Assembly: GCF_009193355.1 (NCBI RefSeq)
Contig: NZ_WBVT01000002.1
Location: 62,001-126,000, forward strand
Direction: 5' to 3'
From: Bifidobacterium leontopitheci
GTDB taxonomy: Bacteria; Actinomycetota; Actinomycetes; Actinomycetales; Bifidobacteriaceae
Length of the DNA stretch: 64,000 nt
In this document: piece after piece, positions 1 through 8,346 of the stretch
How positions within the stretch are numbered: the first letter of the stretch is position 1
Layout: each line of letters starts with the position of its first letter
Translations under genes and position numbers: made by a program
The notes under the pieces: generated by a model
What the model was told of the DNA's origin: nothing
The model's database searches: none
What the model saw: only the letters and a program-made list of their open reading frames with translations

Positions 1-207
1 CCGCCAACTTCACCTTACGGTAGCGTAGGGAAGCCAGTCGCGCGTAGGGTGCGCGGCGCTTCCACCGCTGCGCGACCGTGACCCGGCAGGCTCGCACGAC
101 CGTCCCGCACGATGGGACGAAACGCCGGTTCTCTGCGGGTATCGGCTACACTGTCCCACGTAACGGAAGCAAAGGCTGCTTCCCGATTCAACGAGGAAAG
201 GGGACTC

Positions 208-1356
208 ATGGCAGCAATCCAAGAGCCCACGGTGACGTTCGGCGTCCTGAACGAGACCACGACCGACGAGTCGCGTGTCGCGTTGACCCCCGACATCGTC
301 ACACGACTGCGCAAGGCCGGCGTGTCCTGCCTGATCGAACACGATGCCGGCATCGCCGCCGGATATGTCGACAACGATTACGAGAAAGCCGGCGCGCGGG
401 TGCTCGACGCCGACGCGATCATCGCCGAAGCGGACGCGCTCGGCTTCGTAGGCCGCCCGGATGAGGGCCGGCTCGCCGGCATCAAGCCGGGAACCTGGGT
501 GATCGGCATGCTCGGCTCGTTCACCGACGACCAGTACGTGGCCGCGCTCAGCAAGACCGGACTCGTCGGCATCGCCATGGAACGGCTGCCGCGACAGCTC
601 AGCTCCGCGCAGTCCATGGACGAGATGACCTCCCAGAACTCGGTCATGGGATACAAGGCCGCACTCGTCGCCGCCAACGCATACGGATCGTTCTTCCCGA
701 TGATGACCACGGCCGCGGGCACCGTCAGACCAGCCAAGGTGCTGATCCTCGGCGCCGGCATCGCAGGCCTGCAGGCCATCGGCACCGCAAAGCGCCTCGG
801 CGCCGTCGTCACCGCGTACGACGTACGCCCCGCATCACGCGGCGAAGTCGAATCATTGGGAGCCAAGTTCCTCGACCTCGGGCTTGACTTCTCCGCCGGC
901 CAGGGCGAAGGCGGCTACGCCCGCCAGCTCACCGCCGAGGAGCAGGCCGCCCAGCAGGCCGCCGTCGACGAGAAGGCCGCCGGGTTCGACGTGATCATCA
1001 CCACCGCCAAGGTCCCCGGACGCAAGCCGCCGCTGCTGCTCACCAAGGCCGGCGTCGACGGGCTCAAACGCGGAGCCGTCATCGTCGACTGCGCCGCCAG
1101 CGAGCTCGGCGGCAACGTCGAAGGATCGTCCGTCGGCACCCAGGTGACCGACGGGGGAGTGACCATCATCGGCGCGCCGTATCTCTCCAGCGAGGTAGCC
1201 AACACCGCCTCCAACCTGCTCGCGCGCAACGTCGCCGACGTGCTCGCCCACTTCGTGCGCGACGGCGCCCTGACCATCACCCCCGGCGAGGAACTCGACG
1301 ACGCGCTCGTCGTCGCCGGACGCCCCGACAGCGCGGCACAGGCCGGCAAGGCATAG
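208..1356 (+). CDS. pntAA: NAD(P) transhydrogenase subunit alpha part 1 (NAD-binding)
   Basis: This is the NAD(H)-binding domain I of the proton-translocating transhydrogenase, which couples hydride transfer between NADH and NADP+ to the proton gradient. The 382-residue protein has the family N-terminus (GVLNETTTDESRVALTP near residue 12) and a Rossmann motif GAGIAGLQ at about residue 182, followed by a conserved DVRP stretch. The length fits the split three-subunit form of the enzyme. The frame is open from 112, but ATG 208 is preferred because GAGGAAAGGGG lies just upstream and the alignment begins there. It is followed within 15 bp by the membrane subunit genes, so this is an operon. Confidence 0.95.
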   Translation: MAAIQEPTVTFGVLNETTTDESRVALTPDIVTRLRKAGVSCLIEHDAGIAAGYVDNDYEKAGARVLDADAIIAEADALGFVGRPDEGRLAGIKPGTWVIGMLGSFTDDQYVAALSKTGLVGIAMERLPRQLSSAQSMDEMTSQNSVMGYKAALVAANAYGSFFPMMTTAAGTVRPAKVLILGAGIAGLQAIGTAKRLGAVVTAYDVRPASRGEVESLGAKFLDLGLDFSAGQGEGGYARQLTAEEQAAQQAAVDEKAAGFDVIITTAKVPGRKPPLLLTKAGVDGLKRGAVIVDCAASELGGNVEGSSVGTQVTDGGVTIIGAPYLSSEVANTASNLLARNVADVLAHFVRDGALTITPGEELDDALVVAGRPDSAAQAGKA

Positions 1357-1370
1357 GAGGAGAAACGATC

Positions 1371-1694
1371 ATGGACATCATCGTCGCCATCACATTGTTC
1401 ATCCTGGCGCTGCTCATCGGCGTCGAAGTCATCGGCAAGGTCCCCGCGACCCTGCACACCCCGCTCATGTCCGGGGCCAACTCGATCCACGGCATCGTCA
1501 TCGTCGGCGTCGTCATCGTCGCCGCACACGCCACATCGCCACTCGCATGGGTGTTCATCTTCCTCGCCGCCGTGCTCGGCACCATGAACGTCGTCGGCGG
1601 CTACGTCGTCACCGACCGCATGCTCGAGATGTTCAAATCCGACAAAACCAAGTCGAACGGCAAAGACGCCGCGACCAACGGAAAGGACAAGTAA
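1371..1694 (+). CDS. pntAB: NAD(P) transhydrogenase subunit alpha part 2 (membrane)
   Basis: This small 107-residue subunit forms the part of membrane domain II that belongs to the alpha chain in one-piece enzymes. It is almost entirely hydrophobic, with about three predicted membrane helices (IIVAITLFILALLIGVEV, then a GIVIVGVVIVA segment and an AWVFIFLAAVLGTMNVVGG segment), and ends in a short basic and polar tail. An AGGAGG ribosome binding site precedes the start. The stop codon is immediately followed by the pntB start, implying translational coupling. Confidence 0.93.
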   Translation: MDIIVAITLFILALLIGVEVIGKVPATLHTPLMSGANSIHGIVIVGVVIVAAHATSPLAWVFIFLAAVLGTMNVVGGYVVTDRMLEMFKSDKTKSNGKDAATNGKDK

Positions 1695-3140
1695 ATGGGT
1701 ACGTTGCAAGAGATCCTCAGCACGCCGCTCGGCGTCATCGAATGGTTCGTGTACCTGCTCGCCGCCGTCCTCTTCGTCGTCGGCCTGCACCTCATGAACT
1801 CGCCCAAGACCGCCCGCCGCGGCAACCTCATCTCCGCCGCCGGCATGGTCATGGCCTGCGTCATGGCCTTCATCGTGCTGCTCGAAAGCGAGATCGCCAA
1901 CGGGTTCCAGCACGGCGTCGCCGTCGCGCTGCTCGTCGCCGGCATCGCCATCGGCACCATCGTCGGCGTCTGGAGCGCCCGCAAAGTCAAAATGACCGAC
2001 ATGCCGCAACTCGTCTCCGTCTTCAACACCGTCGGCGGCGGCGCGGCCGCACTCGTCGCCCTCAACGACATCCTCACCTCCGAACAGCTGCCCGGCCTCG
2101 TCGTCCTCATCACCGCCGGACTCGGCATCATGATCGGATCGGTCACCTTCACCGGCTCCCTCGTCGCCGCCGGCAAGCTCCAAGGCGTCAAGTTCCTGCG
2201 CAAGCTCACCCTGCCGGCCAAGGGCGTGTGGAACATCGGATTCATCATCCTCACAGTCGCCGCCTTCGTCATGCTCTGCATCCAGCCCGAACAGCGGCTC
2301 CTGTGGTCCGTCCTCACCACCGTGTTCGCCCTCGGCTACGGACTCGTCTTCGTCATCCCCATCGGCGGAGCCGACATGCCCGTCGTCATCTCCGTGCTCA
2401 ACGCCTGCACCGGCACCGCCGTCGCCATGTCCGGCCTCGCCATCAACAACATCGCCCTCATCGTCGCCGGCGCCCTCGTCGGCGCCGCCGGCGTCACGTT
2501 GTCGCTCGCCATGTCCAAGGCCATGAACCGGCCGCTCATGTCCGTCCTCGCCGGCGGATTCGGCGGCGCCTCCAGCGCCGCGGGATCCTCCGACGGCCCC
2601 GAAGGCACCATGAAGGAGACCACCGCCGACGACGTCGCCGTCCAGCTCGTCTACGCCGACAAGGTCATCTTCGTCCCCGGCTTCGGCCTCGCCCAAGCAC
2701 AGGCCCAGCGTGAACTCGCCGACCTCGGCGAACTCCTCAAGAACCACGGCGTCGAAGTCTCCTACGCCATCCACCCCGTCGCAGGCCGCATGCCCGGCCA
2801 CATGAACGTCCTCCTCGCCGAAGCCAACGTCCCCTACGAAGAGCTCATCGACCTCGACGACATCAACCCCCAGTTCCCCTCCGCCAACGTCGCCCTCGTC
2901 GTCGGCGCCAACGACGTCACCAACCCCGCCGCACGCCGCCCCGGCACCCCCGTCTCCGGCATGCCCATCCTCGACGTCGACAAAGCCCAAAACGTCGTCG
3001 TCATGAAACGCGGCCGCGGCAAAGGCTACGCCGGCATCGAAAACGAGCTCTACTTCGAGCCCAACACCCAGATGCTGTTCGGCGACGCGAAGCAGGGGCT
3101 GCAAGCCGTCATCGCCGCCGTCAAGGAATTGATTGCGTGA
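1695..3140 (+). CDS. pntB: NAD(P) transhydrogenase subunit beta
   Basis: The beta subunit carries the rest of the proton-conducting membrane domain and the NADP(H)-binding domain III. The 481 residues begin with roughly nine hydrophobic helices (to about residue 270). A soluble domain follows, with GFGLAQAQAQ near residue 328 and GANDVTNPAA near residue 404, both characteristic of NADP binding in PntB. It starts directly after pntAB. Its last codons (AATTGATTGCGTGA) are repeated in inverted orientation twice in the next 150 bp, which is unusual for a gene end and is reported separately. Confidence 0.95.
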   Translation: MGTLQEILSTPLGVIEWFVYLLAAVLFVVGLHLMNSPKTARRGNLISAAGMVMACVMAFIVLLESEIANGFQHGVAVALLVAGIAIGTIVGVWSARKVKMTDMPQLVSVFNTVGGGAAALVALNDILTSEQLPGLVVLITAGLGIMIGSVTFTGSLVAAGKLQGVKFLRKLTLPAKGVWNIGFIILTVAAFVMLCIQPEQRLLWSVLTTVFALGYGLVFVIPIGGADMPVVISVLNACTGTAVAMSGLAINNIALIVAGALVGAAGVTLSLAMSKAMNRPLMSVLAGGFGGASSAAGSSDGPEGTMKETTADDVAVQLVYADKVIFVPGFGLAQAQAQRELADLGELLKNHGVEVSYAIHPVAGRMPGHMNVLLAEANVPYEELIDLDDINPQFPSANVALVVGANDVTNPAARRPGTPVSGMPILDVDKAQNVVVMKRGRGKGYAGIENELYFEPNTQMLFGDAKQGLQAVIAAVKELIA

Positions 3141-3311
3141 CGGAGTGTCAGCTACGTTGCTCCTCGATCGACGTGCCTGAGCACGCCTTCCCTCGGTGCG
3201 CCTTGCTGACACACGCGTCACGCAATCAATTCCCGTAGATGCGGAGTTGTATGCCTTGCTGACACACGCGTCACGCAATCAATTCCCAAAAATCAGGCAG
3301 TGATTGCGTGA
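3125..3311. repeat. Inverted duplications of the pntB 3' end
   Basis: Two identical 35-bp direct copies lie at 3200-3234 and 3253-3287. Each contains ACGCGTCACGCAATCAATTC, the reverse complement of the 3' end of pntB (from 3125) over about 18 bp, with partial similarity continuing downstream. A short direct copy, TGATTGCGTGA, sits at 3301-3311. No coding gene is evident between pntB and the next terminator. The copies can base-pair with the end of the pntB mRNA. Confidence 0.85.
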
Positions 3312-3323
3312 TGTCACAACATG

Positions 3324-3360
3324 AGAGGGGCCCATCCATAACGGATGGGCCCCTCTTGTT
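3324..3360. terminator. Bidirectional hairpin terminator between pntB and the hydrolase gene
   Basis: A 14-bp perfect stem (AGAGGGGCCCATCC paired with GGATGGGCCCCTCT) with a 5-nt loop is followed by TTGTTTGTG. It sits between the convergent pntB and hydrolase genes and could serve both. Confidence 0.8.
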
Positions 3361-3388
3361 TGTGTGTGAGGCGGGGCGGGATTGTCGG

Positions 3389-4378
3389 TCAGTCGTTCAG
3401 GTGGAAGATGCGGTTGACGAAGTTGCCGATCGTCTTCCAGTAGACGATCGGGGCGGTGCTCGCGCACATCGAATGACCGGCCGAAGGGATCAGCAGCTTC
3501 TGCCGGTCGATGCTGGCGCACGCGTCGAAGTTCTCATCCAAGGCCCGAGGCGGCACGAAATCATCGTCGCCGCCATGGATGAACAGCATCGGGACCGTGG
3601 CATGATGCAGCTGCTCCAGACACGACGCCTGCGCAAAACCGTACCCGGCATGCCGCTCGCAGATCAGGCTCATCGTGTTCACGATCGGAACCGCCAGAAT
3701 GCGCGGGAGATGGAAAGACGAGCGCAGCACATCCACGAACTGCCGGTCCACGCTCGCATAGCCGCAATCCTCGACCGCGGCCTTCACATTCCGTGGCAGA
3801 TCTGGCTCGCCGACGGTCATCATCACCGCGGCGGCACCCATCGAACGGCCCTGCAGCAGAATCCGCGCCTGAGGGTCGCTGTCCACGATCAGCGAGATCC
3901 AACGCATCAGATCACGACGGTCAAGCCAGCCCATGCCGGCGTAACGGCCTTCGCTCAGCCCATGGGCGCGCATCGACGGCGTCAATACGGTGAATCCCAT
4001 GCGGGCGAACCGGTGCGCGTATTTCGCCATGTCGGCAGGCTCGCCGGCATACCCGTGACAGCAGATCGCATACAAGTGCGGCTTCGCGTCCACGCAGTCC
4101 GGGTCGAACAGCCAGCCATGCAGCTGGATGTCGTCCTCGGCGCTCACCACGACCGGCTGCTTGGACTGGTCGAACCAGTCGGCGGCCGCGGCCTCCTCCT
4201 CGGCGTCAAGACGGGGGCCTGATTCGGGGCGTTCGCCGGGGGAGCGAAGCTTGGAATGCTTCCACTGCGCATCCAACGCGCCCGAAAACAGCAGCTTTGC
4301 GACGCCGTACGTCAGCGCCACGCACAGCGATGCGGCGATGCCGCCACCAAGAACAACCTTTGACGTATTGCGTTCCAT
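3389..4378 (-). CDS. Membrane-anchored alpha/beta hydrolase
   Basis: A 329-residue serine hydrolase of the alpha/beta fold. One N-terminal hydrophobic segment (residues 8-32) probably anchors it to the membrane or acts as an uncleaved signal. The HGYAGE stretch at 108-113 fits the oxyanion-hole loop. GRSMGA places the nucleophile at Ser179. An Asp in GGDDDFVP (271-273) and His302 in SAGHSM complete the likely triad. It resembles the broad YqkD/BAAT-like group; the substrate is unknown. An AGGGAGGT ribosome binding site precedes ATG 4378. It is transcribed alone, with the IS inserted upstream of its start. Confidence 0.85.
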   Translation of the reverse strand: MERNTSKVVLGGGIAASLCVALTYGVAKLLFSGALDAQWKHSKLRSPGERPESGPRLDAEEEAAAADWFDQSKQPVVVSAEDDIQLHGWLFDPDCVDAKPHLYAICCHGYAGEPADMAKYAHRFARMGFTVLTPSMRAHGLSEGRYAGMGWLDRRDLMRWISLIVDSDPQARILLQGRSMGAAAVMMTVGEPDLPRNVKAAVEDCGYASVDRQFVDVLRSSFHLPRILAVPIVNTMSLICERHAGYGFAQASCLEQLHHATVPMLFIHGGDDDFVPPRALDENFDACASIDRQKLLIPSAGHSMCASTAPIVYWKTIGNFVNRIFHLND

Positions 4379-4494
4379 CGCAACCTCCCTGCCGGACCGC
4401 TACTGGCCATTGATACGATTGTAAGTCCGAATGCGGCGCCGACCGTGCATCGACAGCCGCGGATTCGCGGTGTCGGGCGAAAGAGCTGACCGAG

Positions 4495-4555
4495 GTGCCT
4501 CATTTGAAAGTGAGCGCGAAATCCGGAGTGGTGCCTCACCGAAGGTGAGCGCGAA
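4495..4555 (+). repeat. Left IS end: two tandem transposase-site units
   Basis: Unit 1 is GTGCCTCA at 4495 with TGAGCGCGAA at 4511-4520. Unit 2 is GTGCCTCA at 4531 with TGAGCGCGAA at 4546-4555. The pitch of about 36 bp suggests two transposase-binding sites per end. Confidence 0.85.
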
Positions 4556-4558
4556 ATC

Positions 4559-5882
4559 CTAGTCCTTGTTGGCCTGTGGGGTCTCGTCGTCTTCCGGTTC
4601 GGCGCCCGCGAGTCTTGCGAGCGTCCTGTCCGAGTATGCCATGTCCGGCCCGACCCGTCTGGCGAGTCTGGCGGTGCGTGGGGCGGCCAGCTCCTCGAGC
4701 CGGTCCTGTATGGCGTGGATGCGGCGGACGAGTTCGGCGGGGTTCGTGGAGGCGATGGTCCGTTCGATCTCCTCCTTCCGACCGGGGAGGATGAAGCCCT
4801 GCCCGCCGGCGGCCCGGTCGGCTTCGTCGAACTCCCTGAGCCGCTGCCAGGGGGTGCGGGGCGCGTCGTAGACGCGTCGGGGGCGCCCGTCGCGGGTGCT
4901 GGACCGGCCGACGGGCTTCTTGGACGGGGCGGACAGGTTGGCTTTGACGTCCACCAGCTCCCACAATTCGTCGGGCAGGTCGAGCTCGTCGATGGTGTAC
5001 CGGTAGTAGAACGCGTGGCGGCGCACGATGTGGTTGTTCCTGGATTCGACGGTGGCCTGGTCGTTCTTGCGGTAGGGGCGGGAGCGGGTCTGTTCGATGT
5101 CGCGTTCCTGGAGCCAGGCGATCATGTCGTGGTTGACGGACTCGCTGCCGTTGTCATGGTCGTAGGAGCGGATGCGGAACGGCAGCCTCCCCTCGATCGC
5201 CGCCTCGGCCTTGGAGAGGTTGGCGAACGCGTTGTTGCGGCACGACGCGTTCGCGGTCCAGCCGGTGGCGAAGTCGACCACGGTCAGGGTGCGGCAGAAC
5301 TCGCCCTTCAGGCTCGGGCCGCAGTGGGCGACGGTGTCGGCCTCGACGTTGCCCGGAAGGCCGTCGAGCTCGTCGCAGGCCTTCCTGATCGCGGTCGAGC
5401 CGCGCAAGCTCGCCTGCGGGCCGGGTGGCCGCGATCCCCCTGCCCCTGGCCGCGTCGCGCGTCTCCTTGAGGTACCGGTCCATCGTGGCCGCGCCCGTCC
5501 GCTCCAGCTGCCGGAACGCGTCCTCGTCCCATTCGGCGAGTTCGCCGTGCACGCGCAGCGTGGGCAGCCACAGGGGCAGCATCGCCTCGAGGTACTTTCC
5601 GCACGGCATGTCCATCATCAGCCACACCTGGGCCAGCAGGTCCCGCGACTGCCTGGAATACCGCTTCGGCCGGTGCGCCGGCTCCTGTGGCGGCGCATTG
5701 TCCCTCCCCGCATCGGCGAGCAGGCGCCGCGCGGTGCTCCTGCCGATCGCCAATACGGAGCACATCTCGTCGAGGATGCGTCCCTTGTCCTTCTTCGACG
5801 CCTTCATGTACTCATCCCTGAACCTCAGGGTGACCTGCCGTTTCGTCGCCATGCCGGTCCTGTCTTCCATAAGACAAGCCAA
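4559..5882 (-). pseudogene. IS transposase, DDE/integrase-core, frameshifted
   Basis: Two overlapping reading frames together encode one transposase of about 430 residues. The upstream frame (from 5882; ATG 5852, giving MATKRQ, is the better start) carries an N-terminal helix-turn-helix region (LAIGRSTARRLLADAG). The downstream frame (to 4559) carries the RNase H-like core, with acidic residues in EADTVAHCG, SYDHDNGSES and DQATVESRNN. Continuity is lost near 5410-5425, where the sequence must shift +1 to pass from GIAATRP to LRGSTAIRKAC. This is either an inactivating frameshift or, less likely, a recoding site. It is flanked by the IS ends, and the stop codon lies 4 bp from the inner left repeat. 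Confidence 0.8.
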
Positions 5883-5897
5883 ACAGGACCGATACCG

Positions 5898-5957
5898 TTC
5901 GCGCTCATTCCCGATGAGGCACCACTATGCGTTACGCGCTCAAAAAACGTGAGGCAC
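5898..5957 (-). repeat. Right IS end: two tandem transposase-site units
   Basis: This is the reverse-orientation partner of the left end. TTCGCGCTCA lies at 5898-5907 with TGAGGCAC at 5915-5922, and TACGCGCTCA lies at 5933-5942 with TGAGGCAC at 5950-5957. Confidence 0.85.
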
Positions 5958-6152
5958 GTCGCTGACAAGCATTTTGTCCGTGACGTGAGTATCATTGACT
6001 GCTGTTGCTTTGGCGAGGGAGACCGCAGAGGTCTCCGTAATCGACTCGGCGTGAGATTCGTTCCTTGGATCTTGTTCCAGGATGGGTTCTGCGGCGCGTC
6101 GTGGCGTCAAAAGACAGAACGACAGTAACAACATCATCCAAGGAGATTTGTC

Positions 6153-6785
6153 ATGGCTACCACCATCAAGCTCGAAGGCGAAGTCCGCGACGAGTTCGGC
6201 AAGGGCGCTGCCCGCCGTATGCGCGTCGCCAAGCTCATCCCCGCCACCCTGTACGCGGGCGGCGAGCAGCCCACCTACGTGAAGCTCCCCATGAAGGAGA
6301 CCACGCTGGCCCTGCGTCACACCAACGCCCTGTTCTCCATCACCTTCGGCGACGAGACCAAGATGGCCGTCGTCAAGGACGTGCAGCGCAACCCCGTCAA
6401 GCGCATCGTCGAGCACATCGACTTCTATGAGGTCAAGGCCGGCGAGAAGATCGACGTCGAGGTGCCGGTGTTCGTCGAGGGCACGCCGAAGGGCGCCGCC
6501 GTCGCGTTCGTCGACATGCAGGAGATCAAGGTCCGTGCCGATGTCGCCAACCTGCCCGAGAAGATCGTCGTGAACGTCGACGGCCTCACCGACGGCACCA
6601 AGGTCCTGCTCAAGGACGTCGTGCTGCCCGAGGGCGCCGAGCTCGACATGGACGAGCCGGAAGCCTCCGTGGTCACCGTCGAGGTGCCTGAGGACGCCAC
6701 CGAGTCCACCGCCGCTGCCGCCCCGGCTGCCGACGCTGACGCCGCTCCGGCCGCTGACGCCGCTGCCGCCCCGGCCGCCAAGTGA
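6153..6785 (+). CDS. rplY: 50S ribosomal protein L25 (Ctc/TL5 type)
   Basis: This 210-residue protein binds 5S rRNA in the large ribosomal subunit. The N-terminal half is the L25 beta-barrel (TIKLEGEVRDEFGKGAARRM at the start), and residues of about 100-180 form the TL5/CTC domain found in the long version. The C-terminus is a low-complexity tail of alanine and proline with some aspartate (about residues 186-210). AAGGAGAT stands before ATG 6153. The gene appears monocistronic, with a terminator shortly after the stop. The IS lies upstream of its promoter region. Confidence 0.95.
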   Translation: MATTIKLEGEVRDEFGKGAARRMRVAKLIPATLYAGGEQPTYVKLPMKETTLALRHTNALFSITFGDETKMAVVKDVQRNPVKRIVEHIDFYEVKAGEKIDVEVPVFVEGTPKGAAVAFVDMQEIKVRADVANLPEKIVVNVDGLTDGTKVLLKDVVLPEGAELDMDEPEASVVTVEVPEDATESTAAAAPAADADAAPAADAAAAPAAK

Positions 6786-6836
6786 GGTTCTTCCGGCAAG
6801 ACCGGAACGACCGCATGAAGGCTGAATGACATGGGA

Positions 6837-6863
6837 AAGCCCACCCCCGTCGGTGGGCTTTTT
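6837..6863 (+). terminator. Rho-independent terminator after rplY
   Basis: The stem AAGCCCACC / GGTGGGCTT has a 6-nt loop and is followed by TTT. A smaller hairpin (TTCCGGCAAGACCGGAA) lies just upstream at 6791. Confidence 0.85.
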
Positions 6864-7010
6864 CATAATGTGAACGAGATCACGCTCCGCCATCGACGGT
6901 GTGAGAAAGTATCTTGCAGAGTCGGCGCCAGAAGCGCGGACTGACCGCAATAAACGATGTACCTGCGTCCGTCGGCGTGCCGGCGGCGACCATCAAAGAA
7001 GTAAAAAGTT

Positions 7011-8138
7011 ATGACTGAACAGAATCATCACGACCCGGCAGGGCTCGACAAGCTCGTCGAACCGTTCACCGTGCTGCCGAACGAGAACCCCGCATCCGAC
7101 GCGAAGCGCGCCGAGCTCATCGACAAGCCGGCGTTCGGCCAGGTCTTCTCCGACAACATGGCCCATATGACGTGGACCAAGGGCGAAGGCTGGGGCGACC
7201 GCCGCATCGAGCCGTACGCGCCGCTCAAGATGGACCCCGGCGCTTCCGTGCTGCACTATGCGCAGGAGTGCTTCGAAGGCCTCAAGGCGTACCGTCACGC
7301 CGACGGCTCCACCTGGCTGTTCCGCCCGGACGCGAACGCCGAGCGCTTCCAGAACTCCGCCAAGCGCCTGTACCTGCCCGAACTGCCCATCGACGACTTC
7401 ATCGGCTCCGTGGCCGCGCTCGTCAAGCGCGACGTCAACTGGGTGCCCTCCCGTCGTGAATACACGCTGTACATGCGTCCGTTCATGTTCGCCTCCGAGC
7501 CGTTCCTCGGCGTACGCGCCCCGCACGAGGTCGACTATTGCGTGATCGCGTCCCCGTCCGGCCCGTACTTCCCGGGCGGCGTCAAGCCGGTGAGCATCTG
7601 GGTGGAGGACAAGTGGTTCCGCACCGGCCCCGGCGGCACCGGTTTCGCCAAGTGCGGCGGCAACTACGCCGCCTCGCTGCTCGGCGAGTACAAGGGCATC
7701 GAGAACGGCTGCCAGCAGGTCTGCTTCGTCGACGCCGCCACCAAGACCTACCTTGAGGAGCTCGGCGGCATGAACATGATGGTTGTGCACAAGGACGGCC
7801 ACGTGGAGACCCCGTCGCTGACCGGCAACATCCTGCCGGGCGTGACCCGTCGCTCCCTGATTCAGCTCATGCAGGACCGTGGCATCGACGTGGTGGAGAC
7901 CATGATCGCGCTCGACCAGCTGCTCGAGGACATCAAGTCCGGCGAGGTCACCGAGGTGTTCGCCTGCGGCACCGCCGCCATCATCACGCCGATCGGCCGG
8001 TTCAAGTCCGAGAAGTTCGACGTCACCGTGGCTGACGGCGAGTCGGGCAAGCTCACCGTGGACCTGCGCAACGAGCTGCTCGGCATCCAGCTGGGCGAGA
8101 TCGAGGATCCGCACAACTGGATGTGGAAGGTGTGCTGA
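7011..8138 (+). CDS. ilvE: Branched-chain amino acid aminotransferase
   Basis: A PLP-dependent transaminase for the last step of leucine, isoleucine and valine synthesis (and the first of their breakdown). The 375 residues match the eukaryotic-like class IV BCAT group. Lys214 in AKCGGNYAAS is the expected PLP Schiff-base lysine, and the region from EELGGMNMM to SLTGNILPGVTR matches the cofactor phosphate-binding loops of the family. It is monocistronic, with a weak purine-rich ribosome binding site before ATG 7011 and a strong hairpin terminator after the stop. Confidence 0.95.
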   Translation: MTEQNHHDPAGLDKLVEPFTVLPNENPASDAKRAELIDKPAFGQVFSDNMAHMTWTKGEGWGDRRIEPYAPLKMDPGASVLHYAQECFEGLKAYRHADGSTWLFRPDANAERFQNSAKRLYLPELPIDDFIGSVAALVKRDVNWVPSRREYTLYMRPFMFASEPFLGVRAPHEVDYCVIASPSGPYFPGGVKPVSIWVEDKWFRTGPGGTGFAKCGGNYAASLLGEYKGIENGCQQVCFVDAATKTYLEELGGMNMMVVHKDGHVETPSLTGNILPGVTRRSLIQLMQDRGIDVVETMIALDQLLEDIKSGEVTEVFACGTAAIITPIGRFKSEKFDVTVADGESGKLTVDLRNELLGIQLGEIEDPHNWMWKVC

Positions 8139-8162
8139 TTTTCAGGCAACGGCATAACGCGT

Positions 8163-8206
8163 AGGCGGGGTTCTCTTCGCGGCGAGCGAAGCGGGCCCCG
8201 CCTTGT
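8163..8206 (+). terminator. Hairpin terminator after ilvE
   Basis: The outer stem AGGCGGGG / CCCCGCCT encloses an inner stem CTTCGC / GCGAAG and is followed by TTGTTGT. Confidence 0.8.
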
Positions 8207-8346
8207 TGTGTGCGAACAGCCGGGGTTTGTGCGGATAATCACGGCGACATCGCCAAATAACACGGCTCAATACAGCCGAACTCATTCGTATCATGCTATC
8301 ATGGTCTGCGAATGTACACACTGGGACAGGAGAAAGGGCACGGAAG

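Larger units (their letters stand above)
4491..5960 (-). mobile_element. Insertion sequence with double-site terminal inverted repeats
   Basis: The element is about 1.47 kb with one DDE transposase reading frame on the minus strand. Each end holds two tandem copies of a bipartite unit, GTGCCTCA plus a 7-8 bp spacer plus TGAGCGCGAA. The left copies start at 4495 and 4531. The right copies are in the opposite orientation at 5898-5922 and 5933-5957. The 6-bp sequence GCTGAC directly flanks both sides (4485-4490 and 5961-5966) and is a candidate target duplication. The exact termini are uncertain by 1-3 bp. The IS family was not assigned; IS481/IS1202-like elements have a similar layout. Confidence 0.85.

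Noticed and set aside
1-207. A gene in the first 200 bp (frames at 10-374, minus strand, and 78-464, plus strand)
   Set aside because: No ribosome binding site or homology. The region reads as the promoter region of pntAA; TACACT at 147 may be a -10, but the -35 is poor, so no promoter is called.
915-3278. Long open frame opposite pntAB/pntB (787 codons, Asp/Gly/Val-rich)
   Set aside because: It mirrors the GC-rich transhydrogenase genes on the other strand, is low-complexity and has no family resemblance. It is a composition artefact of high-GC DNA.
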